64,000 nt of DNA from Oscillospiraceae bacterium (lineage in GTDB: Bacteria; Bacillota; Clostridia; Oscillospirales; Ruminococcaceae). This document shows positions 16,764 through 25,582 of the stretch, piece by piece. The translations under genes were made by a program, and so were the position numbers. The first letter of the stretch is position 1. Every line of letters begins with the position of its first letter. The stretch lies in NCBI GenBank assembly GCA_020024215.1, contig JAHHUC010000002.1, positions 1 through 64,000 on the forward strand, read 5' to 3'. The notes below the pieces were generated by a model that was not told the DNA's origin, ran no database searches, and worked only from the letters and a program-made list of their open reading frames with translations.

Positions 16764-18542
16764 ATGCTCTTATCAGCAGAACATATTTCCATCAACTTCG
16801 GTATGCGCCAGCTTTTGGACGATGTCAGCTTCTATCTCAAGGAGGGCGATAAAACAGGCATAATAGGCATAAACGGAACAGGGAAATCCACTTTTTTAAA
16901 GGTGCTTTCCACAGAAATGAATCCGGATGAGGGAAAGGTTAAAAAAAATCCCAACATCAAAATCAGCTATCTTCCCCAAAACCCTGTTATGAAAGAGGAT
17001 GCAACAGTCCTGGAGCAGGTGTTCCTGCATATACCCTCGGAATTTAAGCTTGTCCATGAATATGAGGCAAAATCCATGCTGAATAAGCTTTCCATATTTG
17101 ATTTTGATGAAAAGGTGGGAGAGCTTTCCGGAGGGCAAAGAAAAAGAGTTGCGTTGGCCGGAGCACTTTTAGTTCCTGCCGATGTGCTTATACTGGATGA
17201 GCCCACCAACCATCTGGATGCGGAAATGACCGCCTATTTGGAGGAAAGGCTCAAAAAATTCAAGGGCGGACTTATAATGGTCACACATGACAGATACTTT
17301 CTTGAAAGGGTGGTAAACCACATAACCGAGCTTTCAAGGGGAAAGCTTTATCATTATGAAGCCAACTATTCCAAGTATCTAAAGCTCAAGGAGCAGCGTC
17401 AGGAGATGGCAGAGGCAAGCGAAAGAAAGCGCCAGTCCATTTTAAGGGTTGAACGGGAGTGGATTTTAAGAGGCTGCAAGGCCCGCTCCACAAAATCCAA
17501 GGAGAGGATAGAGAGGTACGAAAATCTTTTGAATCAGGATTCTCCCCAATATGATGACAGTGTGGAAATGACTGTTTCCTATCAAAGGCTGGGAAAAAAG
17601 CTGATTGAGCTTGATAATGTGACCAAATCCTTTGGCGAAAAAACTGTCATAAGGGATTTTTCCTACAATCTTCTTAAAAATGACCGCATAGGAATAGTAG
17701 GTCACAACGGAGCAGGCAAGTCCACACTTTTGAATATCCTTGCAGGAAAATTAAAGCCGGATAAGGGCACTGTGGAAATAGGCTCAACTGTAAAAATAGG
17801 CTATTTCACGCAAGAAGGCAGGGAGCTTGATCTAAACCAAAGGGTATTTGACTTTATACATGACATAGCAGATGAAGTTAAGACAAATGAGGGCACCTTC
17901 TCGGCAAAGCAGATGATGGAAAGATTTATGTTCCCAAAGGAGCTTCATTCTGTTCTTATAGGAAGGCTTTCAGGCGGTGAAAGAAGAAGGCTTTATCTTC
18001 TCTCTGTGCTTATGGATTCTCCGAATGTGCTTTTGTTGGATGAGCCTACCAACGATTTGGACATTACCACGCTCTCTGTTTTGGAGGATTATCTGCAAGG
18101 CTTCCTTGGCCCTGTAATAACCGTTTCCCATGACAGATTTTTCTTAGACAAGCTATCTGAATCCATATTTGAGGTAAAAGGAGACGGCAGAGTTTTAAGA
18201 TATACCGGCAACTGGTCAGATTGGGAAAGCAAGAAAAAGGAGGAGGAATACCCAACAGAAAGGGAGCAGGAAAAAAGCAGTCCGGCTGAAAGAACACACA
18301 CAAGAAAGCTTAAATTCACATTCAAGGAGCAGAAGGAATTTGAGACAATAGACGAGGATATAATGGAGCTGGAGGAAAAAATAAAGGACTGCCAAAATGA
18401 GCAGACAGCCTTTACAAGCGATTATGTAAAGCTTCAGCAGCTTCAGCAGCTTCAGTCGGATTTGGAAAAAGAGCTTAAGGAAAAGACAGAAAGATGGGTT
18501 TATCTCAACGAGCTTAAAGAAAAAATAGATGCGCAGCATTAG
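16764..18542 (+). CDS. ABC-F family ATPase (Uup-like)
   Basis: Soluble ABC protein with two nucleotide-binding domains and no membrane domain, 592 residues. First domain: Walker A GINGTGKST from residue 35, LSGGQRKRVALAGALL, LILDEPTNHLD. Second domain: GHNGAGKST from residue 313, LSGGERRRLYLLSVL, LLLDEPTNDLD. Between them lies the basic P-site tRNA-interaction linker (EREWILRGCKARSTKSKERI). A coiled-coil C-terminal domain from about residue 515 resembles Uup. ABC-F proteins act on the ribosome to rescue or tune translation. There is no sign that this one confers antibiotic resistance. The start has AAGGGAGGG. It is followed by an rsmH-like gene 21 bp later. Confidence 0.92.
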   Translation: MLLSAEHISINFGMRQLLDDVSFYLKEGDKTGIIGINGTGKSTFLKVLSTEMNPDEGKVKKNPNIKISYLPQNPVMKEDATVLEQVFLHIPSEFKLVHEYEAKSMLNKLSIFDFDEKVGELSGGQRKRVALAGALLVPADVLILDEPTNHLDAEMTAYLEERLKKFKGGLIMVTHDRYFLERVVNHITELSRGKLYHYEANYSKYLKLKEQRQEMAEASERKRQSILRVEREWILRGCKARSTKSKERIERYENLLNQDSPQYDDSVEMTVSYQRLGKKLIELDNVTKSFGEKTVIRDFSYNLLKNDRIGIVGHNGAGKSTLLNILAGKLKPDKGTVEIGSTVKIGYFTQEGRELDLNQRVFDFIHDIADEVKTNEGTFSAKQMMERFMFPKELHSVLIGRLSGGERRRLYLLSVLMDSPNVLLLDEPTNDLDITTLSVLEDYLQGFLGPVITVSHDRFFLDKLSESIFEVKGDGRVLRYTGNWSDWESKKKEEEYPTEREQEKSSPAERTHTRKLKFTFKEQKEFETIDEDIMELEEKIKDCQNEQTAFTSDYVKLQQLQQLQSDLEKELKEKTERWVYLNELKEKIDAQH

Positions 18543-18563
18543 ATTCTTTGGAGGAAATGCGTT

Positions 18564-19634
18564 ATGGAAGAAAAAAAGCAAATCAAAGCCAATGAAGAGG
18601 CTGTCCACAAGCGCCGCCCCAGATATAAGGGAACTCACCCGAGAAAATTCAGCGAAAAATACAAGGAATTGAACCCTGAAAAATATGCCGATACAGTGCA
18701 GAAAATAATGGACAAGGGCAATACTCCTGCCGGTATGCACATTTCAATTATGGTGGATGAGATACTTGACTTTTTGGATATAAAGCCGGGACAAAATGGG
18801 CTTGACGCCACACTGGGCTATGGCGGACACACACTTGCAATGCTTAAAAAATTAGAGCACCAAGGGCATATTACAGGGCTTGACATAGACCCCATAGAAT
18901 CAGTCAAAACCCGTGAAAGACTTCTTTCAAAGGGATACGATGAAGAGGATGTAACAGTCAAGCTTATAAACTTTGCCGACATAGACAAGGTGGCAGAGGA
19001 ATTTGGGCTTTTTGACTTTGTTCTGGCAGATTTGGGAGTGTCCTCCATGCAGATAGATGACCCGTCAAGAGGATTTTCCTTTAAGCATGAGGGCCCTTTG
19101 GATTTAAGGCTGGATCCCTCCCACGGAATACCTGCATCAGAAAGGCTTAAAAGGGTGAGATACCAAGAATTTGTAAATATGCTTATAGAAAATTCCGATG
19201 AGCCTTATGCAGACCAGATAGCCCATGAGCTGTTTCACAGAAGAAAGCACCATATTCTCATTGAAACCACCAAGGACCTTTATGATGTAATTGAAACCGC
19301 CCTTTCCTTTCTCCCTGAAAAGAACAGGAAGGATATTGTTAAAAAGTCCTGTCAGAGGACCTTTCAGGCGCTTAGAATAGACATAAACAATGAGTTTGGC
19401 GTGCTGACTGCCTTTTTGCAGAAATTGCCCAAAATTTTAAAGCCCGGCGGACGTGCAGCAATACTGACCTTCCATTCGGGGGAGGACAGGCTGGTTAAAA
19501 AGTCATTTAAAAATCTTCAAAGAGAAGGGGTTTACAAGGAGGTGGCACGAGATGTAATAAGGCCCTCCTACGAAGAATGTAAAAGAAACAGCCGTGCCAC
19601 ATCGACCAAGATGAGATGGGCAATAAAGGCATGA
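18564..19634 (+). CDS. RsmH-like 16S rRNA cytosine-N4 methyltransferase
   Basis: S-adenosylmethionine-dependent methyltransferase of the RsmH (MraW) family; RsmH methylates C1402 of 16S rRNA. Core motifs are LDATLGYGGHT, LADLGVSSMQID, DDPSRGFSF, RTFQALRIDINNE and ILTFHSGEDRLVKK. At 356 residues it carries a basic N-terminal extension of about 55 residues absent from typical 310-residue RsmH. The gene is not in a division/cell-wall cluster with mraZ and ftsL, where rsmH usually sits, so it may be a second paralogue. A GGAGGA ribosome site precedes the ATG. It is probably co-transcribed with the ABC-F gene. Confidence 0.86.
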   Translation: MEEKKQIKANEEAVHKRRPRYKGTHPRKFSEKYKELNPEKYADTVQKIMDKGNTPAGMHISIMVDEILDFLDIKPGQNGLDATLGYGGHTLAMLKKLEHQGHITGLDIDPIESVKTRERLLSKGYDEEDVTVKLINFADIDKVAEEFGLFDFVLADLGVSSMQIDDPSRGFSFKHEGPLDLRLDPSHGIPASERLKRVRYQEFVNMLIENSDEPYADQIAHELFHRRKHHILIETTKDLYDVIETALSFLPEKNRKDIVKKSCQRTFQALRIDINNEFGVLTAFLQKLPKILKPGGRAAILTFHSGEDRLVKKSFKNLQREGVYKEVARDVIRPSYEECKRNSRATSTKMRWAIKA

Positions 19635-19662
19635 TGCTTGCGTTTTTAAATTGCCGCAACAG

Positions 19663-20145
19663 ATGCCTTCAGCAAAAAAAGGAGTGATTTCAATAGACAG
19701 AAAAGAGACTGTAACCCTCACAAATATGTGTATGATTTATAAGGACGGTCAGGTTCTTGTGCAAAACAAGGTCGGCAGCAGCTATAACGGCATAACCTTT
19801 CCCGGCGGTCATGTGGAAAAGAATGAGGCCTTTGCCGATGCTGTAATACGCGAAATATATGAAGAAACCGGGCTTACCATTCAATATCCCAAGCTGTGCG
19901 GCATTAAGGATTGGACCGAAGCTGACGGCTCCAGATATATAGTTCTGCTTTATAAAACGGATAAATTCTGCGGTCAGCTAAAAGCCTCTCATGAGGGAGA
20001 GGTTTTCTGGGCTGAGTTGGACAAGCTTTCAAAAATGAAGCTTGCCCTTGACATGGAGGATATGCTGAAGGTGTTTTTGGATGACAGCCTCAGTGAATTT
20101 TATTATTATCTCAAGGATGATAAATGGGTTCACGATTTAAAATAG
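19663..20145 (+). CDS. NUDIX hydrolase (MutT-like)
   Basis: Small NUDIX pyrophosphohydrolase, possibly an 8-oxo-dGTP diphosphatase or nucleotide-pool sanitiser. The NUDIX box is complete, GGHVEKNEAFADAVIREIYEETGL, and is preceded by the usual NMCMIYKDGQVLVQNK. The start is uncertain. TTG 19651 and ATG 19663 lack a ribosome site, while a good GGAG at 19681-19684 sits 8 nt before an ATA codon at 19693, near where homologues usually begin (DRKETVTLTN). I report ATG 19663 as the longest ATG-initiated form. A terminator follows. Confidence 0.84.
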   Translation: MPSAKKGVISIDRKETVTLTNMCMIYKDGQVLVQNKVGSSYNGITFPGGHVEKNEAFADAVIREIYEETGLTIQYPKLCGIKDWTEADGSRYIVLLYKTDKFCGQLKASHEGEVFWAELDKLSKMKLALDMEDMLKVFLDDSLSEFYYYLKDDKWVHDLK

Positions 20146-20168
20146 AAAAATATTTTAAATTATATGAA

Positions 20169-20212
20169 AAAATCGGAATGTGAAGTATATGCTCACACCC
20201 CGATTTTATTTT
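20169..20212. terminator. Bidirectional intrinsic terminator
   Basis: AAAATCGG pairs with CCGATTTT, with an inner GTGA/TCAC stem. T-runs follow on both strands. It lies between the convergent NUDIX gene and the minus-strand TIGR04076-like gene. Confidence 0.75.
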
Positions 20213-20235
20213 GCAGCCTTATAAAAATATTTTCT

Positions 20236-20499
20236 TTACTCCTTCTCTTTTTCTATTTTAAAAACATTTATGGTATCCGCATCAGGACAGCAAAATCTGG
20301 CAGTGCCCTCCTCTTCTCCCGGAATAGAGCCGCCATAGCGCAAAATATCAACATAAGGAAATGCCACATGCATTGCCATAGGGCACAAGTTTCCCCTCTC
20401 CTTGTCAAAATCGAAGCTGTCGCCTATTTTATGACCTCTGTGACACGGCTTGCTGCCCAGCCTGTCCACCAGCGTGATTTTTATTTTGGGACGCGCCAT
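20236..20499 (-). CDS. Small cysteine-containing protein, TIGR04076-like
   Basis: An 87-residue soluble protein resembling the TIGR04076 family of small uncharacterised proteins: KIKITLVDRLG, then a CHRGHKIGD segment, a central CPMAMHVAFPYVDILRYGG and a late CCPDADTINVFKIE. Conserved Cys and His residues could bind a metal, which is inference. Its ATG immediately follows the TAG stop of the pyridoxal-kinase-like gene, with GGGGGA 7 nt upstream inside that gene, so the two are translationally coupled. Function unknown. Confidence 0.72.
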   Translation of the reverse strand: MARPKIKITLVDRLGSKPCHRGHKIGDSFDFDKERGNLCPMAMHVAFPYVDILRYGGSIPGEEEGTARFCCPDADTINVFKIEKEKE

Positions 20500-21312
20500 C
20501 TAAAATTCCCCCAAATAGCTTTCAATGTCAATTCCTCTTAGCTTATCCTCATTGGAAAGGCTTTTTTCTATCAAAAGCCTCACCAGCCTCACCGCCCCTT
20601 CAACCGATTTTTCCATACTTTTTCCGTTCATAACAGCACCCAGCATCAAAGATGAAAAAATATCTCCTGTTCCGGGGAACCTTACGGGAATGTTGTCAAA
20701 GGGCACAGAGAAAAATCTCTTTTCCTTGTCATCATAGCAGCAAACCTTATGCACATTCTGCGATATGCAGCTTGTTATTGCAACAGATTTTGCACCAAGC
20801 CCTCTTAAATCGCATATTAGCCTTTCTATATGCTCATCAGTGGGATTTTCCTCATATTCATGCCCTGTCAGAAAAACAGCCTCTGTATAATTCGGCACAG
20901 CATAATCACAGCAGCTGATAAGCTTTTTCATGCTTTGAACAGTCTCTGCACCCATTTTAGGATAGAAGCTTCCGTCATCTCCCATGATAGGGTCACAGAG
21001 TATTACTGTTCCCTTTTTTGACTGACGTGAGCAGTATTCACTTATAAGCTCTGACTGCTGATTGTTTACAATAAAGCCGGTGGCAATCGCATCAAAGGAA
21101 AAGCCCAGCTCCTCCCATATTTTAAGAGAACTTTTCATATAATCGGTGGTATCCAAAATTTCAAATTTTCCATAATCCAATGTGTTGGACACTAAGGCGG
21201 TCGGAAGATTGTGAACATTTACACCCATTTTTGACATGACAGGTATCATCACACTTAAAGCAACCTTGCCATAGCCTGCCAAATCGTTTATAAGCAAAGC
21301 TTGTTTATTCAA
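20500..21312 (-). CDS. Pyridoxal/pyridoxamine kinase family protein
   Basis: Ribokinase-fold kinase of the PdxK/PdxY group, expected to phosphorylate B6 vitamers or a related heterocycle. Motifs: NDLAGYGKVALSVMIP at the N-terminus, LCDPIMGDDGSFY, VPNYTEAVFLTG, and the anion hole/catalytic FPGTGDIFSS. A frame is open from 21357, but a TTG at 21312 (giving MNKQALLINDLAGYG) is preceded by GGGGGG at 7-nt spacing, and the -10 element at 21348 lies downstream of the longer start. The length is then 270 residues. A paralogue is encoded at 24475. The family call is firm; the substrate is less so. Confidence 0.84.
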   Translation of the reverse strand: MNKQALLINDLAGYGKVALSVMIPVMSKMGVNVHNLPTALVSNTLDYGKFEILDTTDYMKSSLKIWEELGFSFDAIATGFIVNNQQSELISEYCSRQSKKGTVILCDPIMGDDGSFYPKMGAETVQSMKKLISCCDYAVPNYTEAVFLTGHEYEENPTDEHIERLICDLRGLGAKSVAITSCISQNVHKVCCYDDKEKRFFSVPFDNIPVRFPGTGDIFSSLMLGAVMNGKSMEKSVEGAVRLVRLLIEKSLSNEDKLRGIDIESYLGEF

Positions 21313-21347
21313 AGAAGATTCCCCCCATAAAATTTTAAGCTTTTTTA

Positions 21348-21353
21348 ATTGTA
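21348..21353 (-). promoter_or_regulatory. Extended -10 element for the PdxK-like gene
   Basis: Minus strand TGCTACAAT, an extended -10 with a poor -35. Transcription would start near 21341 and supports the TTG start at 21312. Confidence 0.45.
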
Positions 21354-21498
21354 GCACAAATTTTTAATTTATAAAAGCCATAACAGAAGGATTTGCCTTA
21401 ACCATACAGGCAATGCTTTAGGTTTAAGCGCCCCAAAAGCCTTATAAAGCCCCTTAAAAGGCTGTTCTGACATGAAATTTTTAAATTTGCTCTTATGA

Positions 21499-21527
21499 TT
21501 GAATCCCGCCTTAATTTGTGCTAACAT
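21499..21527 (+). promoter_or_regulatory. Extended -10 promoter for pepF
   Basis: TTGAAT, 17 bp, TAACAT with a TG one base upstream, 44 bp before the ATG. Confidence 0.58.
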
Positions 21528-21570
21528 AAATTGAAAGCATACAAAATTCATCAAGAAAGGGTTTGATAAT

Positions 21571-23373
21571 ATGGAAGGCATTAAAAAAATTCCTGCCAGA
21601 AATGAAGTGGCAGAGGAATACACATGGGCAATAGAGGATATGTATGAAAATAAGTCGCTCTGGGAGAAGGACATTCAAAGGGCAAAAGATACAGCCGATA
21701 AATGCGCTTCATTCAAAGGCCGTTTAGATGAAAATGCAAAAAATCTGCTTGAATTTTTACATCTTACAGAGGATTTGATGCTTATTCTGGACGATGTTTC
21801 CGGCTATGCTTCAAGGATAAAGGATGTGGATACATCCGATCCAGAGGGGCAGAGCATGGAATCGTCAGCATTGAGCCTTTTGGTTGAGTGCGACGGAAAG
21901 GTTTCCTTTTCTTCCCCTGAAATTTTGGCAATTTCTGATGAAACATTGGAAAAATTCTACAATGAACAGCCTGATTTGGAATCCTTCAGAAGATATCTGA
22001 CAGATTTAAGAAGAAGCCGTGAGCATATTCTCTCACCGGAAATAGAAAAGGTTCTCGCCGATGCAGGAGAAATGGCACAGACTGCCCAGCAGAGCTATTC
22101 AATGCTCAATAATGCAGACCTTAAATTCCCGAATGCTGTGGATTCTTTGGGAAATGAGCACGAATTGACACACGGCAGCTTTATTCCGCTTATGCAGTCA
22201 GAGGACAGAAATCTTAGAAAATCTGCATTCAAAGCCCTTTATTCCACATATGAAAGCACCATCAATACATCTGCCTCACTTTTGGCAGGTCAGATAAACA
22301 GCCTGCGCTTTTTCGCCAAAACAAGAAAATATAACTCAACCCTGGAAGCTTCCTTAGATGCCACAAATGTGCCTGTTTCGGTGTATAAAAATCTCATAGA
22401 GGCGGTTCATAAGGATATTTCCTATCTTCACCGCTATATGAAGCTGAGAAAGAAGCTTTTAAATTTAGACGAGCTTCATATGTATGACCTTTACACCCCC
22501 ATTGTGGACAATGCCAACGAAAAAATCCCCTTTTCAAAGGCAAGGGAAAATGTTATAGAGGCAGCTGAGGTTTTCAACGAGGAATATTCCTCTGTGCTGA
22601 AGAAGGCCTTTGACAACCGCTGGATAGATATTTATGAAAACAAGGGCAAGAGAAGCGGCGCATATTCCGCAGGTCAAACAGTTCATCCCTTTGTGCTTTT
22701 AAATTACAAGGAAACTTTGGATTCCCAGTTCACACTCTGCCATGAGATGGGCCATGCAATGCACTCTTACCTTTCAACAAAAAATCAAAGGCCTATTGAC
22801 AGGCACTATGTAATTTTTGTGGCAGAGGTGGCCTCCACCTGCAATGAAGCCATCTTGATGAGAAGCCTTTTGGCTAAGACCAAGGACAAAAAGACAAGGG
22901 CTTATCTTTTGAACTATTTCCTTGAGCAGTTTAGAAATACACTTTACCGCCAGACAATGTTTGCAGAATTTGAGCTTAAAATAAATGAATTATCCGAAAG
23001 AGGAGAAAGCCTGACCGCCTCTAAATTAAATGAAATTTATCTTGAGCTCAACCGCTTCTACTACGGAAATGATGTGGTTGCCGATGAGGAGATTGCCATG
23101 GAATGGGCAAGGATTCCCCACTTTTACTACGACTATTATGTTTTCCAATATTCCACCGGATTTTCTGCTGCAATAGCCCTTTCTGAAAAGATTTTAACAG
23201 GGGAGAAAAAGGATGTTGAAAACTATCTCAACTTCCTTTCCGGGGGCTGCTCTAAGGACCCAATCTCACTTTTAAAGGGTGCCGGAGTTGATATGACCAC
23301 ACCGGAGCCTGTTCACAATGCATTGAAGCTTTTCAACTCACTTCTTGATGAGATGGAAGAGCTTACAAAATAA
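21571..23373 (+). CDS. pepF: Oligoendopeptidase F (M3 family)
   Basis: Cytoplasmic zinc metallopeptidase that cleaves oligopeptides of roughly 7 to 17 residues. The length of 600 residues is typical of PepF. The zinc site HEMGH begins at residue 391 (LCHEMGHAMHSYLST), and the third ligand region follows in FVAEVASTCNEA. The N-terminal helical PepF domain is present (DLTEDLMLILDDVSGYASRI region). The ATG follows AAAGGG. It is transcribed alone between a good promoter and a strong terminator. Confidence 0.93.
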   Translation: MEGIKKIPARNEVAEEYTWAIEDMYENKSLWEKDIQRAKDTADKCASFKGRLDENAKNLLEFLHLTEDLMLILDDVSGYASRIKDVDTSDPEGQSMESSALSLLVECDGKVSFSSPEILAISDETLEKFYNEQPDLESFRRYLTDLRRSREHILSPEIEKVLADAGEMAQTAQQSYSMLNNADLKFPNAVDSLGNEHELTHGSFIPLMQSEDRNLRKSAFKALYSTYESTINTSASLLAGQINSLRFFAKTRKYNSTLEASLDATNVPVSVYKNLIEAVHKDISYLHRYMKLRKKLLNLDELHMYDLYTPIVDNANEKIPFSKARENVIEAAEVFNEEYSSVLKKAFDNRWIDIYENKGKRSGAYSAGQTVHPFVLLNYKETLDSQFTLCHEMGHAMHSYLSTKNQRPIDRHYVIFVAEVASTCNEAILMRSLLAKTKDKKTRAYLLNYFLEQFRNTLYRQTMFAEFELKINELSERGESLTASKLNEIYLELNRFYYGNDVVADEEIAMEWARIPHFYYDYYVFQYSTGFSAAIALSEKILTGEKKDVENYLNFLSGGCSKDPISLLKGAGVDMTTPEPVHNALKLFNSLLDEMEELTK

Positions 23374-23379
23374 TTTTTT

Positions 23380-23428
23380 GCTGCACAGATTCTTTTTATC
23401 AGGCTTCTGTGCAGCCTTTTTATTTTTT
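23380..23428 (+). terminator. Strong intrinsic terminator of pepF
   Basis: GCTGCACAGA pairs perfectly with TCTGTGCAGC and is followed by CTTTTTATTTTTT. Confidence 0.88.
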
Positions 23429-23451
23429 AGAAAGAATTGCGCAGGCTTTCA

Positions 23452-23480
23452 TTGTAAAAAAGCCCATATGGTGGTAATAT
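23452..23480 (+). promoter_or_regulatory. Sigma-A promoter for the radical SAM / pdxK genes
   Basis: TTGTAA, 17 bp, TAATAT, 55 bp before the TTG start codon at 23535. Confidence 0.58.
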
Positions 23481-23534
23481 AGTCTGTGACTTAGATTTGT
23501 GTCCTTTAAAATACTTTTTATTGGAGGAATTGAA

Positions 23535-24461
23535 TTGACCAATCCAAAATATGTCTTTGGACCTGTGCCGTCAAGAAGGCTGGGACGCTCCTTGGGCATA
23601 AGCCCCATACCTAAAAAAACCTGCAACTATTCCTGCATTTACTGCCAGCTGGGAAGAACCGACAAAATGACCAACGAGAGAAGGGAATTTTTCCCATTGG
23701 AGGATATTTTGGCTGAGGCTGAACAATATCTTAAAAACAGCAGCCTTTATGATGTCATCTCCATTGTGGGAGAGGGAGAGCCTACCCTCTATTCAAATTT
23801 GGGAAAGCTTATTGAGGGCATTAAAAAGCTTACCGACAAGCCGGTTGCCGTAATAACCAACGGTGCGCTTTTATATGATGAAAATGTGCGCCATGAGCTT
23901 TCCTCTGCCGATATAGTCCTTCCCTCTATGGACAGCTTTGATGAGGAAAGCTTCAGAAAAACCGACCGCCCCATAGGAACACTTCACTTTTCTGAGGTCT
24001 TTGAGGGATTAAAGAAATTCACACACCAATTCGAGGGAAAAATCTTCATGGAAATAATGCTCATGGACGGCATAAACGATGACAGGGCATCAATAGAGAA
24101 ATTTAAGGAGGCTTTATCCCATCTTAAATATGACCGCGTTTATATAAACACGCCTGTAAGACCTCCTGCTGAGGAAAGGGCAAAAATTTCCTCAAAGCAG
24201 GCCATAGAGGCTGCTGTAAACTCCTTAGGCGGAATTTCCATAGATTCTCTGACCACAGGCTCCTTTTTCAGCGAGATAGAGGATGATTATGACGCCATAC
24301 TCAGCATCATAGGCCGCCACCCTATGAATCAACATGAGATAAAAGGATTTTTAGAATCAAGGAAAAATGCTTCACCTGAAAAAATTTTAGAAAGGCTGCA
24401 TCAGGATGAGAGGATAGAACCTGAGGAATACAAGGGCTATATAACCTTCAGACTTAAATAG
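23535..24461 (+). CDS. Radical SAM protein (COG0731-like)
   Basis: Radical S-adenosylmethionine enzyme with the 4Fe-4S motif CNYSCIYC (CxxxCxxC) near residue 30, preceded by FGPVPSRRLGRSLGI, which is characteristic of the COG0731-like Fe-S oxidoreductase group. Glycine-rich SAM contacts are VGEGEPTLY. A C-terminal winged-helix-like segment follows (HPMNQHEIKGFLES). The frame opens at 23499, but the TTG at 23535 lies 7 nt after GGAGG and gives a start (MTNPKYVFGPVPSRR) typical of the family, 308 residues. The reaction is unknown. It precedes a PdxK-like gene by 13 bp. Confidence 0.85.
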   Translation: MTNPKYVFGPVPSRRLGRSLGISPIPKKTCNYSCIYCQLGRTDKMTNERREFFPLEDILAEAEQYLKNSSLYDVISIVGEGEPTLYSNLGKLIEGIKKLTDKPVAVITNGALLYDENVRHELSSADIVLPSMDSFDEESFRKTDRPIGTLHFSEVFEGLKKFTHQFEGKIFMEIMLMDGINDDRASIEKFKEALSHLKYDRVYINTPVRPPAEERAKISSKQAIEAAVNSLGGISIDSLTTGSFFSEIEDDYDAILSIIGRHPMNQHEIKGFLESRKNASPEKILERLHQDERIEPEEYKGYITFRLK

Positions 24462-24474
24462 TGAGGAAAAAAAT

Positions 24475-25350
24475 ATGTACGGAACAATAAAAAAAGTAGC
24501 TGCCATACATGACCTTTCAGGCTTTGGCAGAGCATCCCTAACAGCTATTATCCCCACGCTTTCATCTATGGGTATTCAGGTCTGCCCCCTGCCCACCGCA
24601 ATTTTATCCAACCACACAGGCGGCTTTTCCAATTACAGCTATGTGGATTTAACCGATTCTATGGAGGAATATATAAATATGTGGAAGCAGCTAAAGCTGG
24701 AATTTGACTGTATATATTCCGGCTTTTTAGGCTCTACAAGACAGATAAACATAGTCTCAGATTTTATAGACCACTTTGGAAAAAATGATAATCTGGTGGT
24801 GGTTGATCCTGTCATGGGGGATAATGGGCAGCTTTATTCCTCATACAGCCCGGATATAATACCGCAGATGAGAAAGCTGGTGGCAAAGGCTGACCTTATC
24901 ACGCCCAATTTTACCGAGGCTGCCTTTCTTTTAGGAAAGGACAAATGCCCCGAAAGCATAGATTCTCAGGAAATAAAGGCATGGCTCAGAGAGCTTTCTG
25001 ACATGGGGCCTGACATTGTGGTTATAACAAGTGTGCCGGATAAGGATATAAGGGATAACACACTGGTTGCTGCCTTTGACAAGATAAACGGAATATTCTG
25101 GAAGGTAGGCTGCAAATACATCCCTGCTGCCTATCCCGGAACAGGCGACACCTTTGCCAGCGTTCTCATAGGAAGCCTTTTGCAGGGCGACAGCCTGCCT
25201 GTATCACTTGACAGGGCTGTGCAGTTTATCTCCCAATGCATAAAGGCAAGCTATGGCTTCAACTACCCCAAGAGAAACGGCGTGCTTTTGGAGAAGGAGC
25301 TGGGAATTCTGAATATGCCTGTGCTTATAAGCGGATATGAAATGCTTTGA
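24475..25350 (+). CDS. Pyridoxamine/pyridoxal kinase
   Basis: Second ribokinase-fold B6-vitamer kinase in the window, 291 residues. It shows AAIHDLSGFGRASLTAIIP, VVVDPVMGDNGQLY, ITPNFTEAAFLLG and the catalytic YPGTGDTFAS, all close to the PdxY/PdxK pattern, and looks more canonical than the paralogue at 20500. Its start follows GTGAGGAAAA, 13 bp after the radical SAM gene, so the two form an operon. It ends at a strong bidirectional terminator. Confidence 0.87.
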   Translation: MYGTIKKVAAIHDLSGFGRASLTAIIPTLSSMGIQVCPLPTAILSNHTGGFSNYSYVDLTDSMEEYINMWKQLKLEFDCIYSGFLGSTRQINIVSDFIDHFGKNDNLVVVDPVMGDNGQLYSSYSPDIIPQMRKLVAKADLITPNFTEAAFLLGKDKCPESIDSQEIKAWLRELSDMGPDIVVITSVPDKDIRDNTLVAAFDKINGIFWKVGCKYIPAAYPGTGDTFASVLIGSLLQGDSLPVSLDRAVQFISQCIKASYGFNYPKRNGVLLEKELGILNMPVLISGYEML

Positions 25351-25380
25351 AATTTTTAAAGAAACGCACTTTAAAGCCGA

Positions 25381-25424
25381 AAAAAGGTGCTTCACCACAA
25401 AATTTGATGGTGAAGCACCTTTTT
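25381..25424. terminator. Bidirectional intrinsic terminator
   Basis: A perfect 17-bp stem, AAAAAGGTGCTTCACCA with its complement, and a 10-base loop, with T-runs on both strands. It separates the plus-strand kinase gene from the minus-strand glycogen operon. Confidence 0.9.
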
Positions 25425-25582
25425 CTTGTTGTGCTTTTTTAATAGCTTAAATACTCTTTCTGCTTTTTTAAAAATAAGCACCCACAATCTGTTATGCTTA
25501 AATCTCTTATCAAGCTTAAACCGGATAAATCGGTCAGCCCTTTTAACAGAAAGCTGCCGCTTTAAGGCCGTTTGCTGCCATT

